Shown here piece after piece: positions 48,339-57,148 of a stretch of DNA of 64,000 nt. The stretch spans positions 1-64,000 of the forward strand of contig NZ_JABBXH010000003.1 of assembly GCF_012932965.1 (NCBI RefSeq), given 5' to 3'. Made by a program: the position numbers and the translations under genes. The stretch comes from Thalassotalea algicola. Lineage in GTDB: Bacteria > Pseudomonadota > Gammaproteobacteria > Enterobacterales > Alteromonadaceae. Position 1 is the first letter of the stretch. Each line of letters opens with the position of its first letter. The notes under the pieces were generated by a model, which searched no databases, had not been told where the DNA came from, and saw nothing but the letters and a program-made list of their open reading frames with translations.

Positions 48339-50201
48339 TTAAACCTTAGTGATCACGATATCTGACTCTGGAATACAACTGCAGGCGAGCACATAACCTT
48401 GCTCTTTTTCGCTCGGCATTAACCCGTCGCTAGCCAATTGATTAACTTGACCGCTTTCCAGTTTCACTTTACAGCTTCCACACATGCCGCCTCGACAAGA
48501 ATAAGGGAGAATAAGACCAGCAGCTTCTCCTTGTTCCAATATGGTTTCTTTACAATTGCCTTGAACAGGTTTATCCCAAGAGTCGAACAAAATGTTTACC
48601 TTTTCGGATAATTGTTTAACAGGAACTTCTTTAATGTTTTTTCTTTTCCCGAAGCTTTCAAAATGAAATTGTGACTCAGGTAGGCCAAGGGAAAATAGTA
48701 GTTGTTTTGCTTGTTCACGGAACGCTTCAGGGCCACACACCATAACGTCGTGCTCAATTAAGTTTGGAATATTACCTAGCATGTTAGTAGATAAGTGCCC
48801 TTGGTAATCTTGCCATTGCGGGCTAGCTTGTTGTGTTAACGTATAATTGACCTGACAATTACCGTGCTGGCGCGCAAGGGCATTTACTTCATCTGCAGCG
48901 ATCAGGTCTTTTTCACTGCGAGCGCTATGTAAAAAGGTAATGGCTTTTTTAGCTGTGGTATCAGTTAATGCTTTAAGGAGAGAAAGCATTGGTGTAATGC
49001 CTGAGCCAGCGCTTAGTAGTAATACTTTTTCTTTCGTTATAGTTCTTGCGTTAAAATTTCCTGCAGGTAATTTAGCCGTAATTTCGTTGCCGACAGTGAA
49101 GTGGTCGTGAAGAAAGTTCGACACCTTGCCATCTTTAACCCGTTTAACTGTAATAGCGAAGGATGCGTTGCGGCTAGGGCTAGAACTTAACGTATATACG
49201 GCGTTAACTTTCTTACCATTAATAGTTAATGTGAAGGGCAAATGCTGACCCGCTAGATAATCTGGTAGCTCGCCATTTTTTGCAGTAAAAATAAAAGTTT
49301 TTACATCATGTGTTTCGTCATATATGTGTCGACAAACTAGCGGATAACTGTCTAAAGTTGTACTCGATTTCTTTTTACTTGTAATAAACGTAGGCGGTGT
49401 TTGTTGATCTAATACCGTTATTTTATCGCCAATTTTTATTTGGCCTTTATTTAATGGGATTAAATTCTGGCCGAACATCACATCGCCTTTTTCTACTTTT
49501 CGATAACTTTTCAATGTGGCTAATGGTTCTTGCTGATGGTGCTTTTCCGCTGTTATTGGGTCGACAGTAGTAAAAATACAACGAGAACATGGTTTTGTTA
49601 GCTCAAATTCAACTTCCCCAATGCGAATATGTCGCCAACTATCTTCGGCAAATGGCTCGCAACCGGAAACAACCATGTTGGGACGGAATTGCTTCATCGA
49701 AACAGCGTGCTTTAGTTTACTATTTAAATCATCAAGGGAAGCTTGTGAAATTAGTAGCAAGGGGTAACCATCAGCAAATGCAACAGGGGTGCTTGTGTTT
49801 TTGACTTGTCGGCTAGATTGCTCACCAAAGAATAATAAGTGACATGAATGACCGACAAACTGGCTAATCCAGTTATCTACAGATTCATGACATCGCTGCC
49901 CTAGAATACTATCTCCCCAAACACTTACATGCTGATATTGGTCTAAACACTGGTGATATTTCACGTTGAGCAGTGGCATGTCTGGTGCAGTGATCATCAA
50001 GCCGTCAGGCGTTAAGTTGGCCTGTATTAAACATAGCTTAGGTAAAGTACGTGCCGTAATAAATTGCCCATTGCTATCGCAAACAACGAAGCGGCGATCG
50101 TAAGGAAGGCCAATATTATCAACCCAGCTTGAAGAAATATCGATGCCAGCGCTAGATTTTATAGGGTATACACTAATTTGTCGTAATTGAACAGAACTCA
50201 A
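48339..50201 (-). CDS. MOSC / FAD-NAD(P) reductase / 2Fe-2S ferredoxin fusion protein
   Basis: A 620-residue protein with, in order, a MOSC beta-barrel domain (about 1-265; 'LRQISVYPIKSSAGIDISSS' and the cysteine in 'LTKPCSRCIFTTVDPI'), a ferredoxin-reductase domain (about 285-510; 'YTLSSSPSRNASFAITVKRV', 'LLSAGSGITPMLSLLKAL') and a plant-type [2Fe-2S] domain (about 530-620; CRGGMCGSCKVKL and a distant LACSC). E. coli YcbX has MOSC plus 2Fe-2S without the reductase; here all electron-transfer parts are on one chain. Reduction of N-hydroxylated bases by a molybdenum cofactor is known for YcbX and is the best guess. Upstream and downstream genes are unrelated. Confidence 0.88.
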   Translation of the reverse strand: MSSVQLRQISVYPIKSSAGIDISSSWVDNIGLPYDRRFVVCDSNGQFITARTLPKLCLIQANLTPDGLMITAPDMPLLNVKYHQCLDQYQHVSVWGDSILGQRCHESVDNWISQFVGHSCHLLFFGEQSSRQVKNTSTPVAFADGYPLLLISQASLDDLNSKLKHAVSMKQFRPNMVVSGCEPFAEDSWRHIRIGEVEFELTKPCSRCIFTTVDPITAEKHHQQEPLATLKSYRKVEKGDVMFGQNLIPLNKGQIKIGDKITVLDQQTPPTFITSKKKSSTTLDSYPLVCRHIYDETHDVKTFIFTAKNGELPDYLAGQHLPFTLTINGKKVNAVYTLSSSPSRNASFAITVKRVKDGKVSNFLHDHFTVGNEITAKLPAGNFNARTITKEKVLLLSAGSGITPMLSLLKALTDTTAKKAITFLHSARSEKDLIAADEVNALARQHGNCQVNYTLTQQASPQWQDYQGHLSTNMLGNIPNLIEHDVMVCGPEAFREQAKQLLFSLGLPESQFHFESFGKRKNIKEVPVKQLSEKVNILFDSWDKPVQGNCKETILEQGEAAGLILPYSCRGGMCGSCKVKLESGQVNQLASDGLMPSEKEQGYVLACSCIPESDIVITKV

Positions 50202-50295
50202 AACCTATTCCTTGTAAGTAAAATATGCCTTTTTCATTAATAAAGCTTGGTCAATATCTGCCTAATTATCAATGACAAAATGATGAAATTATTAG

Positions 50296-50709
50296 CTACT
50301 TGAGCAATATATGCGTAAAAAAATTCATACCAATTAACACAATATACGGGAACGCAACTGTTGGCCTAATTGCTTGGCGAATATATTCCATTATTAATGT
50401 CGTGCCGGTAAATGCAGACCGTTGATAAGCAGTGTTAAATTGAAAGGCGATATCGGACTCTGATTTCAACATCTCGCTTTCAAGGTATAACAGCCTTGTT
50501 TCGATACGAGATTGAAAGGTTTTCCAGATGCCATCTTGTAGCCATAGGGTCATGAGTACGACACCTATAAGGATGTTATTCTGCTCAGCGAAAATTGCCA
50601 TAGCCAATATAAGGGTGCTGACAAGTTTGATGTAAAGCGAATGCTTCTCGTAACTATCATATTGATTTTGTAGTAAACACCATTCGGCATTAAGTGCGCT
50701 TGTTTTCAT
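50296..50709 (-). CDS. Small membrane protein of unknown function
   Basis: A 137-residue protein with two or three hydrophobic spans (about residues 27-42, 45-60 and 115-135) separated by a charged helix. Not recognised. It diverges from mpl. Confidence 0.55.
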   Translation of the reverse strand: MKTSALNAEWCLLQNQYDSYEKHSLYIKLVSTLILAMAIFAEQNNILIGVVLMTLWLQDGIWKTFQSRIETRLLYLESEMLKSESDIAFQFNTAYQRSAFTGTTLIMEYIRQAIRPTVAFPYIVLIGMNFFTHILLK

Positions 50710-50835
50710 TTGTTCCCTTTAATTGAGCAAAGCGTAATTGATATACCAAGTATAAATCCCAGCAGATAAGTAGGAAAGCACATAAATGTCGGGTATATTG
50801 TCGAGCAATCTAAAAGTCGTATTTTAATTGTATTT

Positions 50836-52227
50836 ATGCATGTTCATATATTAGGTATTTGTGGCACTTTCATGGGCGGTATCGCTGCTATTGCCAAACA
50901 ATTGGGATATCGCGTGTCGGGTTGCGATGCCAATGTTTATCCACCAATGAGTACTCAACTTGAAGCGCTAGGAATAGAGTTAATGCAAGGTTATCACACC
51001 GAGCACTTAGCTGATGAGCCTGATATTGTCATTGTCGGCAATGCGATGGCTCGTGGTAACCCTATGGTGGAGTATGTGCTTGATCGCAATATTCCTTATA
51101 CATCTGGCCCGCAATGGTTATTAGAACATGTCCTTAAAGACCGTTGGGTACTAGCGGTTTCCGGTACACATGGTAAAACAACTACTAGCAGTATGCTGAC
51201 TTGGATATTAGAATATGCCCATATGAAACCAGGCTATCTAATCGGTGGTGTTCCTCAAAATTTTGATGTGTCGGCTCGCCTAGGTGAGTCACCATTTTTC
51301 GTTATAGAAGCGGACGAATATGACACTGCCTTTTTTGATAAGCGCTCAAAGTTTGTGCATTATCGCCCGCGCACGTTAGTGATTAACAATATGGAATTTG
51401 ATCACGCTGATATTTTTGATGATATCAGTGATATCCAACGACAGTTTCATCATTTGATTCGCATGGTGCCAAGCAATGGTTTAGTGCTGTCTCCAGAAAA
51501 TGACGAATATATCCAGCAAACATTAGCTAAAGGCTGCTGGACGCCTACCGAAAATTGGTCGCCATCAGGTGACAACGCACAAACGTGGCGAGCCAATAAA
51601 TTAAAAGCTGATGGCAGTGAGTTTGAAGTCTATTTCGCAGGGGCGTTGCAAGGCACTGTGAATTGGTCACTCATTGGCGATTTTAATATAGAAAATGCCA
51701 TCATGGCGATTGGCGCGGCACGCCATGCTGGCGTACCTAGCAAAGTGGCAATTGAAGCGCTGGCGGAATATGTCAATACCAAGAGACGATTAGAGCTACG
51801 CGGTACGGTGAATAATATAAAGGTGTATGATGATTTTGCTCATCACCCAACAGCTATTAGTAAAACATTAGATGCTATGCGTGCTCATGTAGAACAGGAT
51901 ACGGCGTGTGAGCAGCGAGTATTTGCTGTATTAGAGCCTCGTTCGAATACCATGAAAAGTGGTGTGCATAAAAATACACTAGCAGGATCGCTGGCTAAGG
52001 CTGATCAGGTATTTATTTTCCAAGGGGAAAATGTAAAGTGGTCAGTTGCTGATTTAGAAGCGCAGTGTGGGCAGCCATTCATTGCTAAAGATGACGTTGA
52101 GCAACTGGTACAATCGGTGGTTGAACGTGCACAGCCTAATGACAGCGTCGTAGTAATGAGTAACGGTGGTTTTGGTGGATTCCATACTAAACTGTTGACA
52201 GCGTTAAAAGAAAAATTTGAAGGCTAA
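50836..52227 (+). CDS. mpl: UDP-N-acetylmuramate:tripeptide ligase Mpl
   Basis: A 463-residue Mur-ligase family enzyme that reattaches recycled L-Ala-gamma-D-Glu-meso-DAP to UDP-MurNAc. The P-loop is 'SGTHGKTTTSSMLTWILE', followed by 'FFVIEADEYDTAFFDKRSKF' and 'YDDFAHHPTAISKTLDAM'. The start 'MHVHILGICGTFMGGIAAIA' is characteristic of Mpl and not of MurC. ubiX follows after three bases, an arrangement seen in other gammaproteobacteria. Confidence 0.95.
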   Translation: MHVHILGICGTFMGGIAAIAKQLGYRVSGCDANVYPPMSTQLEALGIELMQGYHTEHLADEPDIVIVGNAMARGNPMVEYVLDRNIPYTSGPQWLLEHVLKDRWVLAVSGTHGKTTTSSMLTWILEYAHMKPGYLIGGVPQNFDVSARLGESPFFVIEADEYDTAFFDKRSKFVHYRPRTLVINNMEFDHADIFDDISDIQRQFHHLIRMVPSNGLVLSPENDEYIQQTLAKGCWTPTENWSPSGDNAQTWRANKLKADGSEFEVYFAGALQGTVNWSLIGDFNIENAIMAIGAARHAGVPSKVAIEALAEYVNTKRRLELRGTVNNIKVYDDFAHHPTAISKTLDAMRAHVEQDTACEQRVFAVLEPRSNTMKSGVHKNTLAGSLAKADQVFIFQGENVKWSVADLEAQCGQPFIAKDDVEQLVQSVVERAQPNDSVVVMSNGGFGGFHTKLLTALKEKFEG

Positions 52228-52230
52228 TTA

Positions 52231-52875
52231 ATGACTGAGTTAATAATAAAGGCTAATGAACAGGGTTTTGAAGAAGCTATCACGGTAGCGATTACCGGCG
52301 CATCAGGAGCACCTTATGCTTTGCGCTTAATCGAGTGTTTAGTAGCTGCAAACAAACAAGTTTACTTATTAATGTCCAGTGCAGCTCGGGTGGTGTTTGA
52401 TACCGAAGTGAACATTAGGGTGCCAGGTAATCCTGACGCGATTAGTCAGTTTTTTATCGAGCGTTACAACGCTAAACCGAATCAAATTATCGCCTTTGGC
52501 AAAGAACAATGGTTTTCTCCAGTGGCTTCTGGCTCTGCAGCACCTAAAAAAATGATTGTTTGTCCATGTTCTACTGGTACGTTAGCGGCCATTAGCCAAG
52601 GGATGAGCGATAACTTAATTGAGCGAGCTGCTGATGTTGTCATCAAAGAAAAAGGGCAATTAATTTTAGTGCCTCGCGAAACACCATTTTCGACAATTCA
52701 TTTACGCAATATGCTTAGCCTATCTGAACTCGGTGCAACGGTTATGCCCGCTGCGCCGGGCTTTTATCACAACCCTCAATCGATTGAGGACCTAGTAGAT
52801 TTTATGGTAGGACGAGTGTTGGATCATTTAGCAATCAACCAGTCGATTATGCCGCGTTGGGGCTATAGAAAATAA
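52231..52875 (+). CDS. ubiX: Flavin prenyltransferase UbiX
   Basis: A 214-residue enzyme making prenylated FMN for the decarboxylase UbiD. '[19 protein letters not shown]', '[20 protein letters not shown]' and '[20 protein letters not shown]' are the family blocks. A 15-residue N-terminal extension precedes the core; the first ATG is kept because it lies three bases after mpl, but an internal start is possible. Confidence 0.94.
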   Translation: MTELIIKANEQGFEEAITVAITGASGAPYALRLIECLVAANKQVYLLMSSAARVVFDTEVNIRVPGNPDAISQFFIERYNAKPNQIIAFGKEQWFSPVASGSAAPKKMIVCPCSTGTLAAISQGMSDNLIERAADVVIKEKGQLILVPRETPFSTIHLRNMLSLSELGATVMPAAPGFYHNPQSIEDLVDFMVGRVLDHLAINQSIMPRWGYRK

Positions 52876-53038
52876 TCTGATGATAAATTGGGTGCGTTTG
52901 AGAATTTAAATTCACAATTATCGATAAAAAACGTGAATTCACCGTAAAACTCTTACCTTTTGTTTAGCAATGTGCTTTATTTGATTAGTTTACTAATAAT
53001 CAGGCCAAAGGCTGCTTCTAAAATAGGTTATAAAGCAC

Positions 53039-56000
53039 ATGTCTAAACGACTTACAAAATTATCAACAATCGCGTTAGCGCTAGGTGTAGCGTTTTCTAC
53101 GTCAACGTTTGCAGACGACACAAAAAAAGAAGAAAAGTGGTCAGTTAACGATCCACAAGGTCAATTTACTACTGCCAAAATTAATGTTGAGCAGGGTACT
53201 TGGATGAATATTGATGTTAGCCCTGATGGCAAAACTATCGTATTCGATCTACTAGGTGATTTGTACACCATGCCAATTACTGGTGGTAAAGCGACCCCGT
53301 TAATGACTGATATCGCATGGCAAATGCAGCCACGCTTTAGCCCTGATGGTAAGCATATCGCTTATACGTCTGATGAAGAGGGAGGCGATAATTTGTGGCT
53401 AATGAATGCAGACGGTTCAAATGCTAAATCGCTTACCTCAGAAACTTTTCGTTTATTAAATAGCCCTGCATGGTCGCCAGACGGTAATTATATTGTTGGT
53501 CGTAAGCACTTTACGGGCTCTCGTTCATTAGGTGCTGGCGAGGTATGGCTTTACCATAAAACGGGTGGTCAAGGGGTCATGCTAACCAAACGCCCTAACC
53601 AGCAAAAAGATTTAGGTGAACCTGCATTTTCTCATGACGGCAAATACGTTTATTTCTCCCAAGATGCAACGCCAGGTAAAACATTCCACTACAGTAAAGA
53701 CTCTGAAAAAGGCATTTATAAGATTAAGCGCCTTGAATTAGAAACTGGTGAAATGAATGTGATCGTTTCAGGTAAAGGTGGTGCAATTCGCCCAACTCCG
53801 TCACCAGATGGTCGATTCCTGGCTTACATTAGCCGTGATGACTTTCAGTCGAAACTGTATCTGTATGATTTAAAGAGTGGTAAAGAAACGTTAATTTATG
53901 ACGATCTTGAACGTGATATGCAAGAAACATGGGCAATTCATGGTGTTTATCCAACGATGGCTTGGACACCCGACAACAAAAGCATCGTGTTTTGGGCAAA
54001 TGGTAAAATTAATAAGTTAGATGTAAAAAGCGGTAAGGCCAAGGTTATTCCTTTTAAAGTGGAAACCGAAAAGAAATTGCAAACCGCGGTACGTTTTCAG
54101 CAACAAGTTCACCAAGATGAATTTGACGTAAAAATGCTGCGCGATGTAGAAATTTCACCTGATGGCAAGCGTGTAGTGTTTGAAGCCATGGGCCATATTT
54201 ACACACGTAATTTACCAAACGGTAAGCTAAAACGTTTGACTAAGCAAAACGATCATTTTGAATTTAATCCTAGCTTTTCTCGTGACGGTAAAAAAATCGT
54301 TTACGTAACTTGGGATGACAAAGATTTAGGCCAAATTCGCGTAGCGTCTAGTCGTGGTGGAAAAGGTAAGGTTATCAGCAAAGAGCCGGGCAAATATATT
54401 GAGCCGAGCTTTTCGCCAAATGGTAAAACGGTTGTTTATCGTAAAATATCTGGTGGCTACATTACCGATCCTGTTTGGGGTTTAAACCCCGGAATATATT
54501 CAGTTTCTGCAAAAGGTGGTGAGCCGACATTAGTAACTGAGAGTGGCTTACAGCCACACTTTGGTGATCGTAATGACCGCATTTATGTTGTGCGTAACGG
54601 CAAGAAAACCCAGTTAGCGCGTATCGACTTAGATGGCCAAAATGATACGACCATTTACCAAGGTAAATTTGCGACTGAATATAAAGTCTCACCAGACGGT
54701 AAACATGTTGCTTTTGCAGAGCGCTTTAAAGTATTCGTTACGCCCTATATTGAACGTGGCGATACAATTGATACTGGTCCCAAAGCAAGCAACTTACCAG
54801 TGAAAAAGCTTTCAACACGTGCTGGCGAAGGCATTAGTTGGAGCGCAAATTCAAAAGAACTTTATTGGAGCTTAGGTCCAGATTTATATCAAGCTTCAGT
54901 AAAAGGCTTGTTTGATATTACTGAAAAAGATGCTGAAGCTAAAGATGTAGAGCCAAAGCAAACTTACTTAGGTTTTAAGAAGAAAGCAGATAAACCATCA
55001 GGTGTGATTGCTTTTGTCGGCGGCACCGTCGTTACAATGGAAGGCGATCAAGTCATTGAAAACGGTGTCGTTGTTGTTCAAGGTAACCAAATCGTGAGCG
55101 TTGGTAGTAAATCTCAAGTTGAAGTGCCAAGTAGTGCTAAAGTGATTGATATTACCGGTAAGTCAATTATGCCTGGCTTGATTGATGCGCATGCGCATGG
55201 ACCGCAAGGCTCAAATGAAATCATTCCTCAGCAAAACTGGAAAAACTACGCAGGCCTAGCGTTAGGTGTAACAACAATTCACGACCCTTCAAATGATACG
55301 ACTGAGTTCTTTGCTGCCAGTGAAATGCAAAAAGCTGGTGACATAGTCGCTGCCCGTTTATATTCAACAGGGACTATTTTATACGGTGCAACGGTTGCAG
55401 GTTACACCTCGCATGTCGATAGTTTAGATGATGCAAAATTTCACGTTGAACGCCTGAAAAAAGCGGGTGCGATTAGTGTAAAAAGCTATAATCAGCCACG
55501 TCGTAATCAACGTCAGCAGTTTATACAAGCTGCACGTGACTTAGAGGTGATGGTAGTGCCAGAAGGTGGTTCGTTATTGCAACATAACCTTACAATGGTT
55601 GTTGATGGTCATACTACGCTTGAGCACTCAATTCCTACGGAAAATATATATGATGATATTAAACAACTATGGTCTGCATCGGAAATGGCTTATACGCCAA
55701 CAATGGGTGTGGCTTATGGCGGTATCCAAGGTGAACTGTTCTGGTATGACACTACTGATGTGTGGAAACACCCGCGTTTAAGCAAATATGTACCCGCTGA
55801 GTTTTTAGACCCAGCGTCTATGCGTCGCCAAAAAGCACCACACCACCACTATAATCACTTGAACGTTGCTCGTGTTGCTAAAGAAATGCAAGACTTAGGC
55901 GTTGAGGTGAATTCGGGTGGCCATGGTCAGCGTGAAGGTTTAGCGATGCACTGGGAAATGTGGATGATGGCCCAAGGTGGTATGTCGCCACTTCAAGCAC

Positions 56001-56236
56001 TACGTACGGCAACTATTTCTCCGGCTAAATCACTAGGCCTCGACAAAGAACTAGGTTCGCTTAAGGCTGGAAAATTAGCAGATATTATTGTAGTTGATGG
56101 CGATATCACCAAAGATATCCGAATTAGTGACAAAGTCACTCATACCATGGTCAATGGACGTTTATATGATGCGGATACTATGAATGAAATAGGCCATTAC
56201 GATAATAAACGTGAAAAGTTCTACTTTGAAAAATAA
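53039..56236 (+). CDS. Exported TolB-propeller/amidohydrolase fusion protein
   Basis: A 1065-residue periplasmic or surface protein with signal peptide (residues 1-25, cut after TFA). Residues about 40-650 are TolB-like beta-propeller blades with repeated 'F-S-P-D-G-K' (for example FSPDGKHIAYTSDE, FSRDGKKIVYVTWD, FSPNGKTVVYRK). Residues about 660-1065 are an amidohydrolase/imidazolonepropionase-like domain with 'SIMPGLIDAHAHG' (metal H-x-H), 'GHTTLEHSIP' and 'PAKSLGLDKELGSLKAGKLA'. Such large fusions are common in marine Alteromonadales; substrates are unknown, with peptides or heterocycles as candidates. It stands alone with a strong terminator. Confidence 0.9.
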   Translation: MSKRLTKLSTIALALGVAFSTSTFADDTKKEEKWSVNDPQGQFTTAKINVEQGTWMNIDVSPDGKTIVFDLLGDLYTMPITGGKATPLMTDIAWQMQPRFSPDGKHIAYTSDEEGGDNLWLMNADGSNAKSLTSETFRLLNSPAWSPDGNYIVGRKHFTGSRSLGAGEVWLYHKTGGQGVMLTKRPNQQKDLGEPAFSHDGKYVYFSQDATPGKTFHYSKDSEKGIYKIKRLELETGEMNVIVSGKGGAIRPTPSPDGRFLAYISRDDFQSKLYLYDLKSGKETLIYDDLERDMQETWAIHGVYPTMAWTPDNKSIVFWANGKINKLDVKSGKAKVIPFKVETEKKLQTAVRFQQQVHQDEFDVKMLRDVEISPDGKRVVFEAMGHIYTRNLPNGKLKRLTKQNDHFEFNPSFSRDGKKIVYVTWDDKDLGQIRVASSRGGKGKVISKEPGKYIEPSFSPNGKTVVYRKISGGYITDPVWGLNPGIYSVSAKGGEPTLVTESGLQPHFGDRNDRIYVVRNGKKTQLARIDLDGQNDTTIYQGKFATEYKVSPDGKHVAFAERFKVFVTPYIERGDTIDTGPKASNLPVKKLSTRAGEGISWSANSKELYWSLGPDLYQASVKGLFDITEKDAEAKDVEPKQTYLGFKKKADKPSGVIAFVGGTVVTMEGDQVIENGVVVVQGNQIVSVGSKSQVEVPSSAKVIDITGKSIMPGLIDAHAHGPQGSNEIIPQQNWKNYAGLALGVTTIHDPSNDTTEFFAASEMQKAGDIVAARLYSTGTILYGATVAGYTSHVDSLDDAKFHVERLKKAGAISVKSYNQPRRNQRQQFIQAARDLEVMVVPEGGSLLQHNLTMVVDGHTTLEHSIPTENIYDDIKQLWSASEMAYTPTMGVAYGGIQGELFWYDTTDVWKHPRLSKYVPAEFLDPASMRRQKAPHHHYNHLNVARVAKEMQDLGVEVNSGGHGQREGLAMHWEMWMMAQGGMSPLQALRTATISPAKSLGLDKELGSLKAGKLADIIVVDGDITKDIRISDKVTHTMVNGRLYDADTMNEIGHYDNKREKFYFEK

Positions 56237-56274
56237 ATGCTAATCGCAGTGATTAAGAAGTAAATTTACTTATT

Positions 56275-56303
56275 AGAAAGCCCGATTATTTCGGGCTTTC
56301 TTT
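56275..56303. terminator. Bidirectional terminator after the amidohydrolase gene
   Basis: An 11-pair perfect stem AGAAAGCCCGA / TCGGGCTTTCT with loop TTATT. It serves the plus-strand amidohydrolase gene and overlaps the end of the minus-strand pseudogene. Confidence 0.9.
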
Positions 56304-56960
56304 ATAGATGTCAGTTAAAGCATTTTCTATTGCCGAAAACTCTTCTACAGGCATTGATAATTTATGTTGAACAACTATCTCTTCAAAATATTCAGAGCGT
56401 CTCATTGTTTGATCAAATAAGGCGATAACAGCTGCTCCTATTTGTGATTTCGAACAAACTAGGTGTCCAAAAATGAAGTTCTGGGCTTCACTAAGCTCAT
56501 GTCGCTTAAAGTTGTTTAATTGCTCAGGTTGATATGCCGATATCATAGTTGGCCAATACTCTAATATGCCATCAATACGGCCCTTACTGAGCATTTCTCT
56601 ACTTCGCTCTAAAGAATTAGTTCCTTCTATTTGAACAAAGTTAGAGTGTCCAGCGGAAATAACTTCATCTGCATATTGACCATAACTCCTGCTCCCAACA
56701 ATACCAATTTTTAACTGGTAATGATTAATGGCTTCGACTAGCGATAATTATTTGGGAACAGTAACGTTTTCGCGAGTAATAAGCCTATTCGGTGGGAAAG
56801 CCATCACAGGGTAGCGGCTAAATATTGTTGTTTCTGCTCGTTGTGGGTTATATGTTTTGTTGTAAAGGCAAACATTCTCAGCGTTAGTCACTTCATGCCA
56901 TTCTCGTTGCGCATCCACTGTCGAACTTATGATCCAAATTAGGATTAAAACAGCTTTCAT
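56286..56960 (-). pseudogene. Periplasmic solute-binding-like protein broken by one in-frame TAA
   Basis: The frame begins with a signal peptide (MKAVLILIWIISSTVDA) and continues for 70 residues to TVPK, then meets TAA at 56748-56750. The same frame goes on without any shift for 153 more residues: LSLVEAINHYQLKIGIVGSR, then 'GYGQYADEVISAGHSN' like text (SYGQYADEV), 'MLSKGRIDGILEYW' and a normal stop. The total of about 223 codons and the motif 'GIVGSRSYG..' match small family-3-type ABC/transporter substrate-binding proteins of Alteromonadales. Thus one nonsense codon is the only lesion seen. Read-through or a sequencing error cannot be excluded. Confidence 0.78.
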
Positions 56961-57148
56961 ATTGCGTTTTTAATGTAAGTGATTATTTGATTCTAGAGTT
57001 TTGTCTTAATTTAGCTAGACTGGCTTTGAACCTATTAATTAAAAACAAAGAGTTTTAAATAACTTTATACAAATTAATTCATCTGCTGCTAGACAATAAT
57101 TTGTAAAAGCCATTACATTAACGCTAGGAAAGTCAAAATATTAGAGAA

